Position numbers and translations under genes: made by a program | Shown here: one piece after another, positions 18,373 to 26,503 of the stretch | How the letters are laid out: each line of letters begins with the position of its first letter | How positions within the stretch are numbered: position 1 is the stretch's first letter | The notes under the pieces: model-generated | What the model saw: only the letters and a program-made list of their open reading frames with translations | Database searches by the model: none | Told to the model about the DNA's origin: nothing | Assembly: GCA_021773275.1 (NCBI GenBank) | Contig: JAJFKJ010000057.1 | Location: 60,206-124,205 of the forward strand | Direction of reading: 5' to 3' | Source of the DNA: Gammaproteobacteria bacterium | GTDB taxonomy: Bacteria > Pseudomonadota > Gammaproteobacteria > JABCZS01 | Length of the DNA stretch: 64,000 nucleotides

Positions 18373-19242
18373 ATGAACACATCCAATCCAATTAGAAACC
18401 ATTGCTTGACGCTATTTGCCACATTTATATTGGTAATTAGCAATATCGCGATAGCTGCAGAAGAAGCGGTAGGCGTTGTCATCAGTGCCTCAGGAGAAGT
18501 CGCAGCGCAACGAAGTGAAACAGATATTCGCACACTGACGCGTGGTGATGATTTTTACGTTAAAGATCTTATTTCAACAGGCTCGGGGGCTACCACTTCA
18601 CTGCGTTTTATTGATGGCAGTGTTGTTGAGCTCATGGGTATGACGGACTACATCGTTAATGACTATCACTATGCCGAACAAGATCCTGACAAAGACGCTT
18701 TTTCATCAGAGCTCTTAAAGGGCGGTTTACGCGCGATATCAGGCAAAATCGGTGAGCGTAACCCTAAGAGCATGAGCGTAGACACGCAAATGACAACCTT
18801 AACAGTACGTGGCACCAAATTAGAAGTCGTAAACCCTAGGGCAAGCCCCTCAGCTTATGGTGGTGAATACCAACCTCGTCCTCAGCCTGTTTACGACCCT
18901 GAAGGTGGTTTCAGCGATCTACGTTCGCCCGTTGTCTACATCCAAGTCAATGAAGGCGCCGTCTTCGTTACAAACCTTATGACCGGCGAAACAGTAACAA
19001 TGAGTGCAGACGATCTAAAAAGAGCCGTTCAGGTTGAAATGGGTGGGGTGGTGCTCTTAGATGAATTAACCCCAGAAATGATAGCAGGCGCTATTGGCGA
19101 AACTAATTATGTGCCGCCTGGCCAGCACGAACGCTGGGAAAGTGAGCATGACTACGAGAGCACAAAACTGGAAGGCTCTGGCGGCGGCGGTGGATCAGAC
19201 TGTGAAACTGCAGGCGCGGCTTGGGGTTCTGTATCGAACTAG
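18373..19242 (+). CDS. FecR-domain periplasmic protein
   Basis: The 289-aa protein begins with a signal peptide (about 14-31, ending NIAIAAEE). A FecR domain covers about residues 35-165: GVVISASGEVAAQR, DDFYVKDLISTGSGATTSLRFIDGSVVEL and the RAISGKIGERNPKSM ... TTLTVRGTKLEV region typical of FecR proteins that lack a sigma-factor partner. The tail is Gly-rich. The start is the ATG at 18373 with AGAGGAAA upstream; a TTG at 18355 overlaps cpdA. FecR proteins next to CHASE2 cyclases are a recurrent association, so a role in sensing envelope state for cAMP signalling is an inference. It converges with envZ (4-bp overlap). Confidence 0.8.
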   Translation: MNTSNPIRNHCLTLFATFILVISNIAIAAEEAVGVVISASGEVAAQRSETDIRTLTRGDDFYVKDLISTGSGATTSLRFIDGSVVELMGMTDYIVNDYHYAEQDPDKDAFSSELLKGGLRAISGKIGERNPKSMSVDTQMTTLTVRGTKLEVVNPRASPSAYGGEYQPRPQPVYDPEGGFSDLRSPVVYIQVNEGAVFVTNLMTGETVTMSADDLKRAVQVEMGGVVLLDELTPEMIAGAIGETNYVPPGQHERWESEHDYESTKLEGSGGGGGSDCETAGAAWGSVSN

Positions 19243-20537
19243 TCGTCGTTCAGCGGTATTGTTACAACCACTTTAAACCCTGTGTCAGGCGTGTTTACAG
19301 CGGCAATAGAGCCGCGATGTTTGTGTAATATGCGTTTTACTATCGCTAAACCTAAGCCGCTGCCCTGTGCATTGCGTCTTGCTTTATCGCCACGAACCAA
19401 TGGCTTGAACATATCTTCGATCATGTCTGAAGATACACCTTCACCTGAATCACAAACAGAGATAACTGCGTTGCCGTCTACTATTTTGATATCGCAGGTG
19501 ATGGGGTCTCGTCCATATTTAATGGCGTTATTAATCAAGTTGGTAATAACGCGTCTTAAGCTAATGGCCTGCGCATTGACTTCGATACTGTCTCTTTCAT
19601 AGGTAACATGGATAGGCTCTTTGAGCTCACCATCATAGCGCCGCGCCGTATGCAAAGCGAGCTCTACAATATTTACCGGGTTGAAGGGTTCATTGCTACC
19701 GGCAGAAATGTAATCAATAAATTGTTGTTGCATGCTGGTAATTTGGTCAATATCTGAATGCATATCATCACGCAAGCCTTTGTCGATATTTGAGAGTAAG
19801 TCGATGGCAAGTTGTAATCGTGTTAATGGTGTGCGTAGATCATGTGATATACCTGCTAACATGATTTCACGCTCACGCTCCAGCATTCGGAAGTCGTCGA
19901 CCATCACATTAAATGCTTGGCAAAGTTGCCGAATTTCATCGGGGCCTTTTTCTTCAACTTTTTGAGGGATTTGCCCGGCACCCAACTTTTTAGTGGCATC
20001 AACAATATCTTTAATAGGTTGGCGTATACTGCGGGCGGTTAATAGGCTGCCAAGTATAATTAAAAACACGATAATCGATTCTTGAAAAAACGCCATATAC
20101 GCTTTGGCTTCTACAAAAACTTCACGGGGCATGCCTAGCCATGTGACATAATTTTCAGCCTTATTCTCGTATTTTAGCCAGACATAACCAGTTTCATCAA
20201 AACTATTAAAAAAATGAATTCTTGCATCATTTTGTTCGTTGTAGCGATCAGCCATCGCATTTAACAGGGTGAAGTGAACCGGGTAAAGCTCTATGGGTGC
20301 CTGACTTTGTTGCACCATGTCATGATCTTCAACGAGCTCAACAATACCTACGAGCGAATCATTTTTACTTAAATGGTTAACAATAGTAGTGATAGTATGG
20401 ACGGCTTGGCGCATTTGAACTTTTTTTGTGTAATAACTTGAAAACACCCAGGTCAAGGCAATATTTGCAATAAATATGAATATAATCAGGATGGCAATCC
20501 TGCCTGTTACAGTGTTGGGCGTAAGTGACTTAATCAT
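19239..20537 (-). CDS. envZ: Two-component sensor kinase EnvZ
   Basis: A 432-aa inner-membrane histidine kinase. Two membrane helices (about 13-33 and 149-168) bracket a periplasmic sensor; a HAMP domain follows (about 170-222), then the dimerisation domain with phospho-acceptor His in MLAGISHDLRTPLTRL (about 230-245) and the ATPase domain with NLINNAIKYG, CDSGEGV and GSGLGLAIVKRI. EnvZ phosphorylates OmpR in response to osmolarity and pH. Its start overlaps the ompR stop by 4 bp. Length and layout match E. coli EnvZ (450 aa), with a somewhat short periplasmic loop. Confidence 0.93.
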   Translation of the reverse strand: MIKSLTPNTVTGRIAILIIFIFIANIALTWVFSSYYTKKVQMRQAVHTITTIVNHLSKNDSLVGIVELVEDHDMVQQSQAPIELYPVHFTLLNAMADRYNEQNDARIHFFNSFDETGYVWLKYENKAENYVTWLGMPREVFVEAKAYMAFFQESIIVFLIILGSLLTARSIRQPIKDIVDATKKLGAGQIPQKVEEKGPDEIRQLCQAFNVMVDDFRMLEREREIMLAGISHDLRTPLTRLQLAIDLLSNIDKGLRDDMHSDIDQITSMQQQFIDYISAGSNEPFNPVNIVELALHTARRYDGELKEPIHVTYERDSIEVNAQAISLRRVITNLINNAIKYGRDPITCDIKIVDGNAVISVCDSGEGVSSDMIEDMFKPLVRGDKARRNAQGSGLGLAIVKRILHKHRGSIAAVNTPDTGFKVVVTIPLNDD

Positions 20538-21256
20538 TCTTTACCACCATCGGGGACAAACACGTAGCCGATACCCCAAACGGTTTGCAAATAGCGCGGA
20601 CGGGCAGGGTCTTTTTCGATAATTTTGCGTAAGCGAGAAATTTGCGTATCAATAGTGCGATCGTAAGCTGTGTATTCACGGCCACGGGCGAGGCTCATTA
20701 GTTGTTCTCGCGATAAAGTATTTCTTGGGTTTGTGACCAAGGCTTTCAATACCGCAAACTCACCTGTAGAAAGTTCAATATTTTCACCTGCTTTTACCAT
20801 GCTGCGAGTCGCTAGGTTCACTGTTACATCACCAAAAGTGATATCTTCTTCTTCGCTAGTGGGTGCACCTGGTACAGCTAGTGGTTTACGCCTAAGTATC
20901 GCTTTAACCCGTGCCAACAACTCTCGCGTGAAGAATGGCTTAGGCTGGTAATCATCGGCTCCCATTTCCAAGCCGATAATGCGGTCGAGCTCATCGCCTT
21001 TAGCGCTTAAAATGAGTATCGGTGGTGTTTTTTTCAATGATTGCAGGCGTCGACAAACGCTCAGGCCATCTTCGCCGGGCATCATGACATCTAAAATGAT
21101 TAGGTCGACATGCTCGCGCTGTAGCTTTCTGTCCATGGCTTCAGCATTCGGGGCCGTAGAGACATTGTAATTCTGCTCTTTAAGGTAGCGTTCAAGTAAG
21201 TTCCGTAGTCGGTCATCGTCATCAACTACTAAAATATTGGCTGGCGCTTCACTCAT
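20534..21256 (-). CDS. ompR: Response regulator OmpR
   Basis: A 240-aa OmpR-family regulator: receiver domain with VVDDDDRL and the phospho-acceptor Asp in LIILDVMMPGEDGL (about residue 56), a linker, and a C-terminal winged helix ending YDRTIDTQISRLRKIIEKDP ... TVWGIGYVFVPDG. Length and the RPRYLQTVWGIGYVF ending are those of true OmpR. GAGG lies before the start. It is first in the ompR-envZ operon. The divergent gene at 21411 has an OmpR-box-like repeat in the shared spacer, so autoregulation or control of that gene is plausible. Confidence 0.95.
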   Translation of the reverse strand: MSEAPANILVVDDDDRLRNLLERYLKEQNYNVSTAPNAEAMDRKLQREHVDLIILDVMMPGEDGLSVCRRLQSLKKTPPILILSAKGDELDRIIGLEMGADDYQPKPFFTRELLARVKAILRRKPLAVPGAPTSEEEDITFGDVTVNLATRSMVKAGENIELSTGEFAVLKALVTNPRNTLSREQLMSLARGREYTAYDRTIDTQISRLRKIIEKDPARPRYLQTVWGIGYVFVPDGGKE

Positions 21257-21313
21257 CTAATCATCCTCGGGTTAAATCTGTCTCCATTTTACATGATATA
21301 GCGTAATACGTCT

Positions 21314-21335
21314 TGTCACATTTTGTTACATTTTG
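21314..21335 (+). promoter_or_regulatory. Candidate OmpR-binding tandem site
   Basis: The segment contains two CACAT/TTACAT half-sites, each followed by TTTTG, in direct repeat. This resembles the E. coli OmpR C-box pattern (TTACAT-TTTG-AACAT). It lies between ompR (minus) and the Spy-like gene (plus), upstream of a TATAGT -10-like hexamer at 21372 that has no good -35. Confidence 0.4.
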
Positions 21336-21410
21336 CCCATCTTTTGCAACACATGGCGAGGCAAAACCCTTTATAGTGACAGTCACTTGGAACAAACTGG
21401 AGTTTAATAA

Positions 21411-21818
21411 ATGAGTAAATCGACTAAAACCGTACTGGGTGCCATTGCTGCCTCAGTAATCATGGTAGCAGGCTTGAATATGGCCTTTGCCAAGCCACCC
21501 GAAGGTGGAAAACAAAACCAAGCTGTAGCAGCAGAACGTACTGAAAAAATGTTGCAAAAGCTGCAGACAGAGCTTGAGTTCAGCGATGAACAAATTGCAC
21601 AAGCGCAAGCAGTGCTTGAAAAAAATCGTGCTGAGATGGAACAATTGCGCGAACAACTTAAAGCTTTACATGAAAAAATGCGGGCTGATATGAGTGAGAT
21701 CATGACAGATGAGCAGCTCGAAAAATTCGAAATGCTAAAAGAAGATAAGAAAGCCAAAAAAGCTGCCAAGAAAGAAAAAGATGGCGAAGGCAAACGTGGT
21801 GGTAGAAACAGCTTCTAA
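21411..21818 (+). CDS. Small periplasmic helical protein, Spy/LTXXQ-like
   Basis: The 135-aa product has a signal peptide (about 1-27, ending MAFAKPP) and a mature part that is nearly all charged helix. Two weak copies of the Spy/CpxP motif are visible: LEFSDEQIAQAQ (about 52-63) and IMTDEQLEKFEML (about 96-108), with a Lys/Glu-rich basic tail. Spy/CpxP proteins are periplasmic chaperones or stress sensors. GGAG precedes the ATG. Promoter control by OmpR is suggested by the box upstream. A strong terminator follows. Family assignment is tentative because the motifs are degenerate. Confidence 0.6.
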   Translation: MSKSTKTVLGAIAASVIMVAGLNMAFAKPPEGGKQNQAVAAERTEKMLQKLQTELEFSDEQIAQAQAVLEKNRAEMEQLREQLKALHEKMRADMSEIMTDEQLEKFEMLKEDKKAKKAAKKEKDGEGKRGGRNSF

Positions 21819-21871
21819 AATTAGCTTGTAATCTTAAAATTTCCGTGGCGCGGTTAAATCCGCGATTTTCA

Positions 21872-21899
21872 GGCACTTACCTCGGTAAGTGCCTTTTTT
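21872..21899 (+). terminator. Rho-independent terminator
   Basis: Perfect 9-bp stem GGCACTTAC/GTAAGTGCC with a CTCG loop, followed by six T. It ends the Spy-like transcription unit immediately before the promoter of the first short-ORF module. Confidence 0.9.
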
Positions 21900-21900
21900 A

Positions 21901-21929
21901 TTGACATAACATCTTCAGTCTGATAGATT
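21901..21929 (+). promoter_or_regulatory. Promoter of module 1 (TTGACA-N17-TAGATT)
   Basis: Perfect TTGACA at 21901-21906, 17-bp spacer, TAGATT at 21924-21929. It begins one base after the T-run of the preceding terminator. Confidence 0.65.
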
Positions 21930-21952
21930 TAATATATCGATAGGGGAATTTC

Positions 21953-22057
21953 ATGCGTAACATCACAGCAACATGCTTTGCTAGCAGCTTCACAGCTGAT
22001 GTGCACCTATCTGTTATTTCACCATCTTGGCAATTCACCAAATCTTGGCGGGTCTAA
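21953..22057 (+). CDS. Short ORF 1 (34 aa) upstream of g1
   Basis: A 34-codon ORF starting with MRNITATCFASSF, with a good ribosome binding site (AGGGGAA, 5-6 nt before ATG) and a promoter 24 nt upstream. It shows no known domain and no signal peptide. It ends 80 nt before the large membrane protein gene g1. The same arrangement occurs four more times in the window, which argues that it is translated. It could be a regulatory leader peptide or a small product of its own; the sequence does not decide. Confidence 0.5.
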   Translation: MRNITATCFASSFTADVHLSVISPSWQFTKSWRV

Positions 22058-22064
22058 TACCGCA

Positions 22065-22120
22065 ACTTTAAACCCTTAAAAATTTAAAGTGCTTGATATC
22101 ACAGCATACAAACGATATCA
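22065..22120 (+). other. Two inverted repeats between short ORF 1 and g1
   Basis: ACTTTAAA (22065-22072) pairs with TTTAAAGT (22083-22090), and TGATATC (22094-22100) pairs with GATATCA (22114-22120). Both are perfect. They occupy most of the spacer before the g1 start. Confidence 0.5.
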
Positions 22121-22137
22121 GCAGATTCAGGTGAATA

Positions 22138-23931
22138 ATGTCAGTCTCAATAATCAGAAGTATCAATCAGCTGTTCCAGCAGCAACGCATGCATGCCTAC
22201 TTGCAGCGCGGCCGTGCATATGATGCCATCTTTGCGCGCGTTAAAACCGATGCAGCAACGCTCACCAAGCTTAAAACCACGCAAGCAGACTTTATCGCAT
22301 TCCAAAAAGTGTATTTAGCACACCTAGCAATCAGCAAGAAAATTGAACTATTGGTCGGTGATGAGCGAGGCTTTGATCGTGTCGCTACAGAGCTTGCAAA
22401 AACCGCAGAAGAACGAGACACGCTTGAAGCAATTCTAACTGAACTAGGCAATCAGACCTATTATCGTAGATTAATGGCTTACCTTAACGCTCAAGAACGC
22501 AAAGATGCTGTACGTGATGAATTCAAAATAGGCATTATTGGTAAAACCATCGGTTTTTCATTTGCACTTGGTAACGCCGTAGCATTGGCCATTATTGGCA
22601 TTATGCTGGCAGACCAATTAAAACTTTATGCACTTGATTTCTTGATTGAGCAAGAGGGTGTCTATGCGGTTTACGCTGCGGGCGGCTTTGTCTTGCTATG
22701 TGGTGCAATAGGTGTGTTTATCGCTAATATGTGGGCCACGCGCGACAACATTCCGCTGTTATTAAATCAGATCTACAAAGAACTTTTCATAGATCGCGAC
22801 CTAGATTATAGCGCTTATGAAAAATTCAAAAAATATTTTTCTTTTGGCGTTTGCCTGATATCAGGTTTAGTCGGCGGTTATTTTACCTTTATTTTCCCAT
22901 TGGAGTTTTTGCTTGAGAATGGTGCATCGGATGCGCTTGCTTATACGCTATCTACCTTTTTTGGTGTTGGTGCTTTTTTAACCGTTACAATTGTGTTTTA
23001 CCGTTTTGCCAAAATACAAGTATTATCGGGCAGTGTGTTTTCTGATGTTGGCGATCTTTATGAGGCATTATTGCTGTTTAGCGGTGACGATGCTATGTGC
23101 GCTAACCTGGCACACGCAAAGCTCAATAAACTGATAGAAAATGAGAAAAACAAGCTCAAGTATCTTCCTCAATACCGTGATAATACAAAAGCATTGCAAG
23201 CAAAAGCTGAAGAAAACGCGAAAAATAGCATGCTCGGCATTATGCTAGATGCTAGAGCCAAGGCTAACAGCCAACAAGCACATAACATGTTTAATACAGC
23301 TGTTAGCTGTATTTTCCTCATGACTTTAATGCCGGCGATTGTCATTTATGGCGCCGTGTTTCAACAGTTCAGTGTATATAAAGACTTGGCTGAACTTTTG
23401 TCACCTGAGCTTGCGATTCTAGCTTGCATCACAGCGGGTATTAGCTATATGTACATGTTTGTGCCTAGCGCAACGAAATATGTTATTGATCAATCTTTCT
23501 CGGTGGTCGAAGTAGCGAATTCAGATAAAGGCAAAACCGGTGAAGAACAGCAGCGAGCTAATACTTATTTTATTACTGTCAGGGCCCTGAATACGGTGAT
23601 GAATGCGATTCAGGCACTTATCGGTGGCATTTTTGTGTTTATGAAAAATATTGCTGACCTATTTACGCCGGGTGGCTTTTTCATAGGCAGCAGCTCTACG
23701 CTAGCAGCAGGGGTGACCTCGCATGTGATGCTGTCTCGTCAGGGCGAACACAAGCCAATCGGGATATACGAGTCAGAAAAAGCATGCAGGGAATTAACAA
23801 CCGTCGTGGCACGCGATGGCGCCATAGCGCCAGCAGGGCGGCTTACAAGGTGCTACGACAGCATGTACAGCGGTATAGCAAGTTTAGATGCGCCACAAGT
23901 AAGCTCAGCAAAACAAGCACTTAAGTGTTGA
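22138..23931 (+). CDS. Multi-span membrane protein g1 (paralogue family member 1)
   Basis: I do not recognise this 597-aa protein. A helical, charged N-terminal region (1-130) is followed by paired membrane segments at about 134-158 and 176-199, 233-257 and 268-290, 384-410 and 423-445, and 485-532. After the second segment comes ANMWATRDNIPLLL, matched in g2 by ANWWIGRDNMPALF; ISYMYMF and NTVMNAIQALIGG also have counterparts in g2. There is no signal peptide. AGGTG lies 6 nt before the ATG. Its TGA stop codon is inside the TTGACA of the next promoter. Closest relative in the window is g2; g3-g5 share the layout. An effector or host-membrane role is only an inference. Confidence 0.75.
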   Translation: MSVSIIRSINQLFQQQRMHAYLQRGRAYDAIFARVKTDAATLTKLKTTQADFIAFQKVYLAHLAISKKIELLVGDERGFDRVATELAKTAEERDTLEAILTELGNQTYYRRLMAYLNAQERKDAVRDEFKIGIIGKTIGFSFALGNAVALAIIGIMLADQLKLYALDFLIEQEGVYAVYAAGGFVLLCGAIGVFIANMWATRDNIPLLLNQIYKELFIDRDLDYSAYEKFKKYFSFGVCLISGLVGGYFTFIFPLEFLLENGASDALAYTLSTFFGVGAFLTVTIVFYRFAKIQVLSGSVFSDVGDLYEALLLFSGDDAMCANLAHAKLNKLIENEKNKLKYLPQYRDNTKALQAKAEENAKNSMLGIMLDARAKANSQQAHNMFNTAVSCIFLMTLMPAIVIYGAVFQQFSVYKDLAELLSPELAILACITAGISYMYMFVPSATKYVIDQSFSVVEVANSDKGKTGEEQQRANTYFITVRALNTVMNAIQALIGGIFVFMKNIADLFTPGGFFIGSSSTLAAGVTSHVMLSRQGEHKPIGIYESEKACRELTTVVARDGAIAPAGRLTRCYDSMYSGIASLDAPQVSSAKQALKC

Positions 23932-23956
23932 CATACCAGCAAATCCTTGTTACATT
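23928..23956 (+). promoter_or_regulatory. Promoter of module 2 (TTGACA-N17-TACATT)
   Basis: TTGACA at 23928-23933 overlaps the g1 stop codon (TGA); TACATT at 23951-23956 follows after 17 bp. Confidence 0.65.
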
Positions 23957-23994
23957 GAAGGTAGGGCATACATAAATTAGGAAGGGGACATCCC

Positions 23995-24087
23995 ATGAAC
24001 AGCAACAAGAAACATCAAACTATTCAATCAGTTAGATCTGCTGCTTCCTATTTCTCTTATTTTACCATCTCATCTTATTGGTGCTAA
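23995..24087 (+). CDS. Short ORF 2 (30 aa) upstream of g2
   Basis: A 30-codon ORF beginning MNSNKKHQTIQ, with GAAGGGG 8 nt before the ATG. Its second half is rich in Ser, Tyr and Phe (SYFSYFTISSYWC) and it ends in Cys. It is followed by an 87-nt spacer holding GAGTAA/TTACTC and a pair of AATATT, then g2. No known domain. Confidence 0.5.
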   Translation: MNSNKKHQTIQSVRSAASYFSYFTISSYWC

Positions 24088-24174
24088 TTAGTGCCAATTG
24101 ACGTCGAGTAAGCGTTTTCATCAAATTTACTCAATATTAAGTTAGCAGTAGAATATTATTTTAGATGAGATGAG

Positions 24175-26193
24175 ATGAGCATGAGCAATTTAACGCAACA
24201 ACAACAAACAGTATTAAATGCCTTGAGCACCCAGCAGGGTCTTCATGTGCTGAATAATGCTGGCGATAGTGAAACTGCACAGCGCATTCAGGCATACCTC
24301 CAGCGCGCGACGCCTAAATACAAAAAAGCAGTCACTGGCAACATTGAACGTAACGATTTCATCCTTAAAAAGAATAGTACGGACACAGATGAGCTGGACC
24401 TATTCATTCGTTTAAAGCTAGTCGTGATAGAGCTCGAAGGCAAAATAGCTGTTTTAGTAAATGATGATCGCGAAACAGAAGAAATTGCCGAAGAAATACA
24501 AAAAAGCCGCGGGGAGCTTGCCGCGGTTAAAGCCATTTTAGAAGATAAATACAAACTTGCTGAGAATAAAGAAAAGCGGCGCGAAGCACTAGAACTGAAC
24601 AAAGCGCTAACAGAAGCTGAGCGTAAGAACCTCAAAAAAATAATCGATGAAAACAGGTTGAATGCTAAAGACCTTCCAGACAACATTCAAAAAATTATAA
24701 ACATCATAAGTGCGCTAAAAGACCGCACTGATTGTGAAAAATACTACAACAGGCTCAGTATTCATATCGACGCTGCCTATAAAGAACAAATAGCAAAAAG
24801 AGATTATAAATTAAGCCGCGTGGGCAAAACCATTGCCATTTTATTCTCATTATCATGCGGCATACCGCTTACGCAAGGAGGCTTGGAATTAACGGCCCTG
24901 ATGGGCGCCTCGGGAGCGCTTGCTGAATTTACTACAGTACTTTTATTCTTCGGTATGCCAGGTGTATTGCTCGCCAACTGGTGGATTGGCCGGGACAATA
25001 TGCCAGCACTTTTCACCTCAATCGCTAATGCGCTTAGTTTTGAAACAGATATAGAGCACAAGAGCTTAAAACGAAAAGCACTGATGTTTTTACGGCATCC
25101 CTTTGCGGCATTCAACTACACCTTATGTATCGTAGGCGGGGTTGTCAGCGGCATATTTGCTTATGCTAAAAGCATGGACTTTCTGCGCTTTCATATGCTT
25201 GTTGATGGCATGGGCCCAGAATTGGCAATGGCAATGTCAGGCATCATTGCGTTAGGCGCGTTTCTTTTATGCAGTTTATTGTTCATCAAGTGTGCCAAAA
25301 AACTCGTATGGTCAACTCGTATATGGGATGATGCCGTTTTGCTAAAAGATGCCATTTTGTCTGACCATACAAATGCGCAAGCACTCATGGATGAGTTAAT
25401 TGCTCGTAAACAAGCGCGACTAGATGACAATGACAGTGAAAAAGCTTTAAGACAAGCGCAGGACACTTTAATCGGCAGCCTACTGCATCATAAAATAGAT
25501 AAAGGCTTATACGGCAGAGCTCGCTCATACATCACTATTACCACGTGTATACCATTTTTACTGACAGTGGTCCTCGGTGCAGTTTTCACTATGTTAAGTG
25601 CATTGCCAGCCATTGAAAGCGTAATGGGAACCGAGCTTGCTTACATTGTTTGTGTGGCGGCAGGTTTTAGCTACACTTACATGTTCGGCAAGGCAACCCT
25701 GCAGTGTATCGCTGATGCTTTCTACCAAAAACCTAAAACGGAAGGCCACGCAGCTTCAGCAAGCTTTGCTCAAAAATTATTATTCCAGTATTCACGAGCT
25801 TCAAACTCCCTCATGAATGCTGGTCAAGCAGGGCTGGGTGCCTATGCTTTGGGCAGTTTTTGCGGTCTCCAGACCACAGAATTGCTAATCATTTCTATAG
25901 TTATTGCAGCAATCACTTCGTTTGTGATGAACTCCATGGCGGGCAAAGCGGTTAAATATGATGAAAGGCTTAAAGCTGCTGAGTCAGAGGCGGGTATTGC
26001 TATGTCTGAGTTAGGCCAAAAAGCCGAGCTTGAGCCTGAACCGCAACCAGCGCTTACTTGGGTATACAATGGCTTGCATGATGTGAGGTATTCAGTTCCA
26101 GGTTTCAGACAAGACAGCACAGACGCCGGGGTAGACAATGTTGCAGGCCCGAGTGCAACGGGTCTTACCGCCAGCCCCAGCCTTACCTTTTAG
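24175..26193 (+). CDS. Multi-span membrane protein g2 (paralogue family member 2)
   Basis: A 672-aa protein of unknown function. Residues 1-205 are charged and strongly helical (likely coiled coil). Membrane segments lie near 217-237, 246-268, 313-333, 345-368, 450-475, 487-508 and 560-605 in pairs, then a 60-residue soluble tail rich in Glu and Pro. Motifs shared with g1 are GKTIAILFSLSCG, ANWWIGRDNMPALF, GFSYTYMFGKAT and NSLMNAGQAGLG. No signal peptide is seen. Two start codons are possible (24175 and 24181); neither has a strong ribosome binding site, only GATGAG just upstream. It is preceded by short ORF 2 and followed by module 3. Confidence 0.75.
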   Translation: MSMSNLTQQQQTVLNALSTQQGLHVLNNAGDSETAQRIQAYLQRATPKYKKAVTGNIERNDFILKKNSTDTDELDLFIRLKLVVIELEGKIAVLVNDDRETEEIAEEIQKSRGELAAVKAILEDKYKLAENKEKRREALELNKALTEAERKNLKKIIDENRLNAKDLPDNIQKIINIISALKDRTDCEKYYNRLSIHIDAAYKEQIAKRDYKLSRVGKTIAILFSLSCGIPLTQGGLELTALMGASGALAEFTTVLLFFGMPGVLLANWWIGRDNMPALFTSIANALSFETDIEHKSLKRKALMFLRHPFAAFNYTLCIVGGVVSGIFAYAKSMDFLRFHMLVDGMGPELAMAMSGIIALGAFLLCSLLFIKCAKKLVWSTRIWDDAVLLKDAILSDHTNAQALMDELIARKQARLDDNDSEKALRQAQDTLIGSLLHHKIDKGLYGRARSYITITTCIPFLLTVVLGAVFTMLSALPAIESVMGTELAYIVCVAAGFSYTYMFGKATLQCIADAFYQKPKTEGHAASASFAQKLLFQYSRASNSLMNAGQAGLGAYALGSFCGLQTTELLIISIVIAAITSFVMNSMAGKAVKYDERLKAAESEAGIAMSELGQKAELEPEPQPALTWVYNGLHDVRYSVPGFRQDSTDAGVDNVAGPSATGLTASPSLTF

Positions 26194-26213
26194 CTTAAGC
26201 GATAACAAAACGA

Positions 26214-26241
26214 TTGACCGAGCACCAATTATGTGTAAAAC
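26214..26241 (+). promoter_or_regulatory. Promoter of module 3 (TTGACC, weak -10)
   Basis: TTGACC at 26214-26219 and TAAAAC at 26236-26241 with 16 bp between. It is the weakest of the five module promoters. Confidence 0.4.
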
Positions 26242-26276
26242 TGATTATATAGCTTAAATTAATAGGAACCCATACC

Positions 26277-26420
26277 ATGAAAAACATCCAATTATCATTT
26301 GCGTCTCAAAGCAATTTCGGTAAAACGGTTGTCGGTATTCTAGTGGTTTCTATGGTTATGCTACCTAATCTGATTATTCTACCCAAACTGGTGATTAACT
26401 CACTACTGACTAGATCATAG
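26277..26420 (+). CDS. Short ORF 3 (47 aa) upstream of g3
   Basis: A 47-codon ORF starting MKNIQLSFASQSNFGK, with AGGAA 9 nt before the ATG. Residues 18-41 are almost all Val, Leu, Ile, Met and Pro and could span a membrane. The composition also resembles branched-chain leader peptides. It ends 83 nt before the preferred g3 start. No known domain. Confidence 0.5.
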   Translation: MKNIQLSFASQSNFGKTVVGILVVSMVMLPNLIILPKLVINSLLTRS

Positions 26421-26433
26421 TCATTTAACTTAA

Positions 26434-26484
26434 CGCGAAAGCGTGATAAAATGTTTGGCATATCAAAGCTATCTATATAGCTTT
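26434..26484 (+). other. Inverted repeats between short ORF 3 and g3
   Basis: ACGC-GAAA-GCGT forms a short stem with a GNRA tetraloop; AAAGCTA (26465-26471) pairs with TAGCTTT (26478-26484). The second hairpin ends just before AAGGA, the likely ribosome binding region of g3. Confidence 0.5.
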
Positions 26485-26503
26485 TAAAGGATTGGGTAAG
26501 AAA

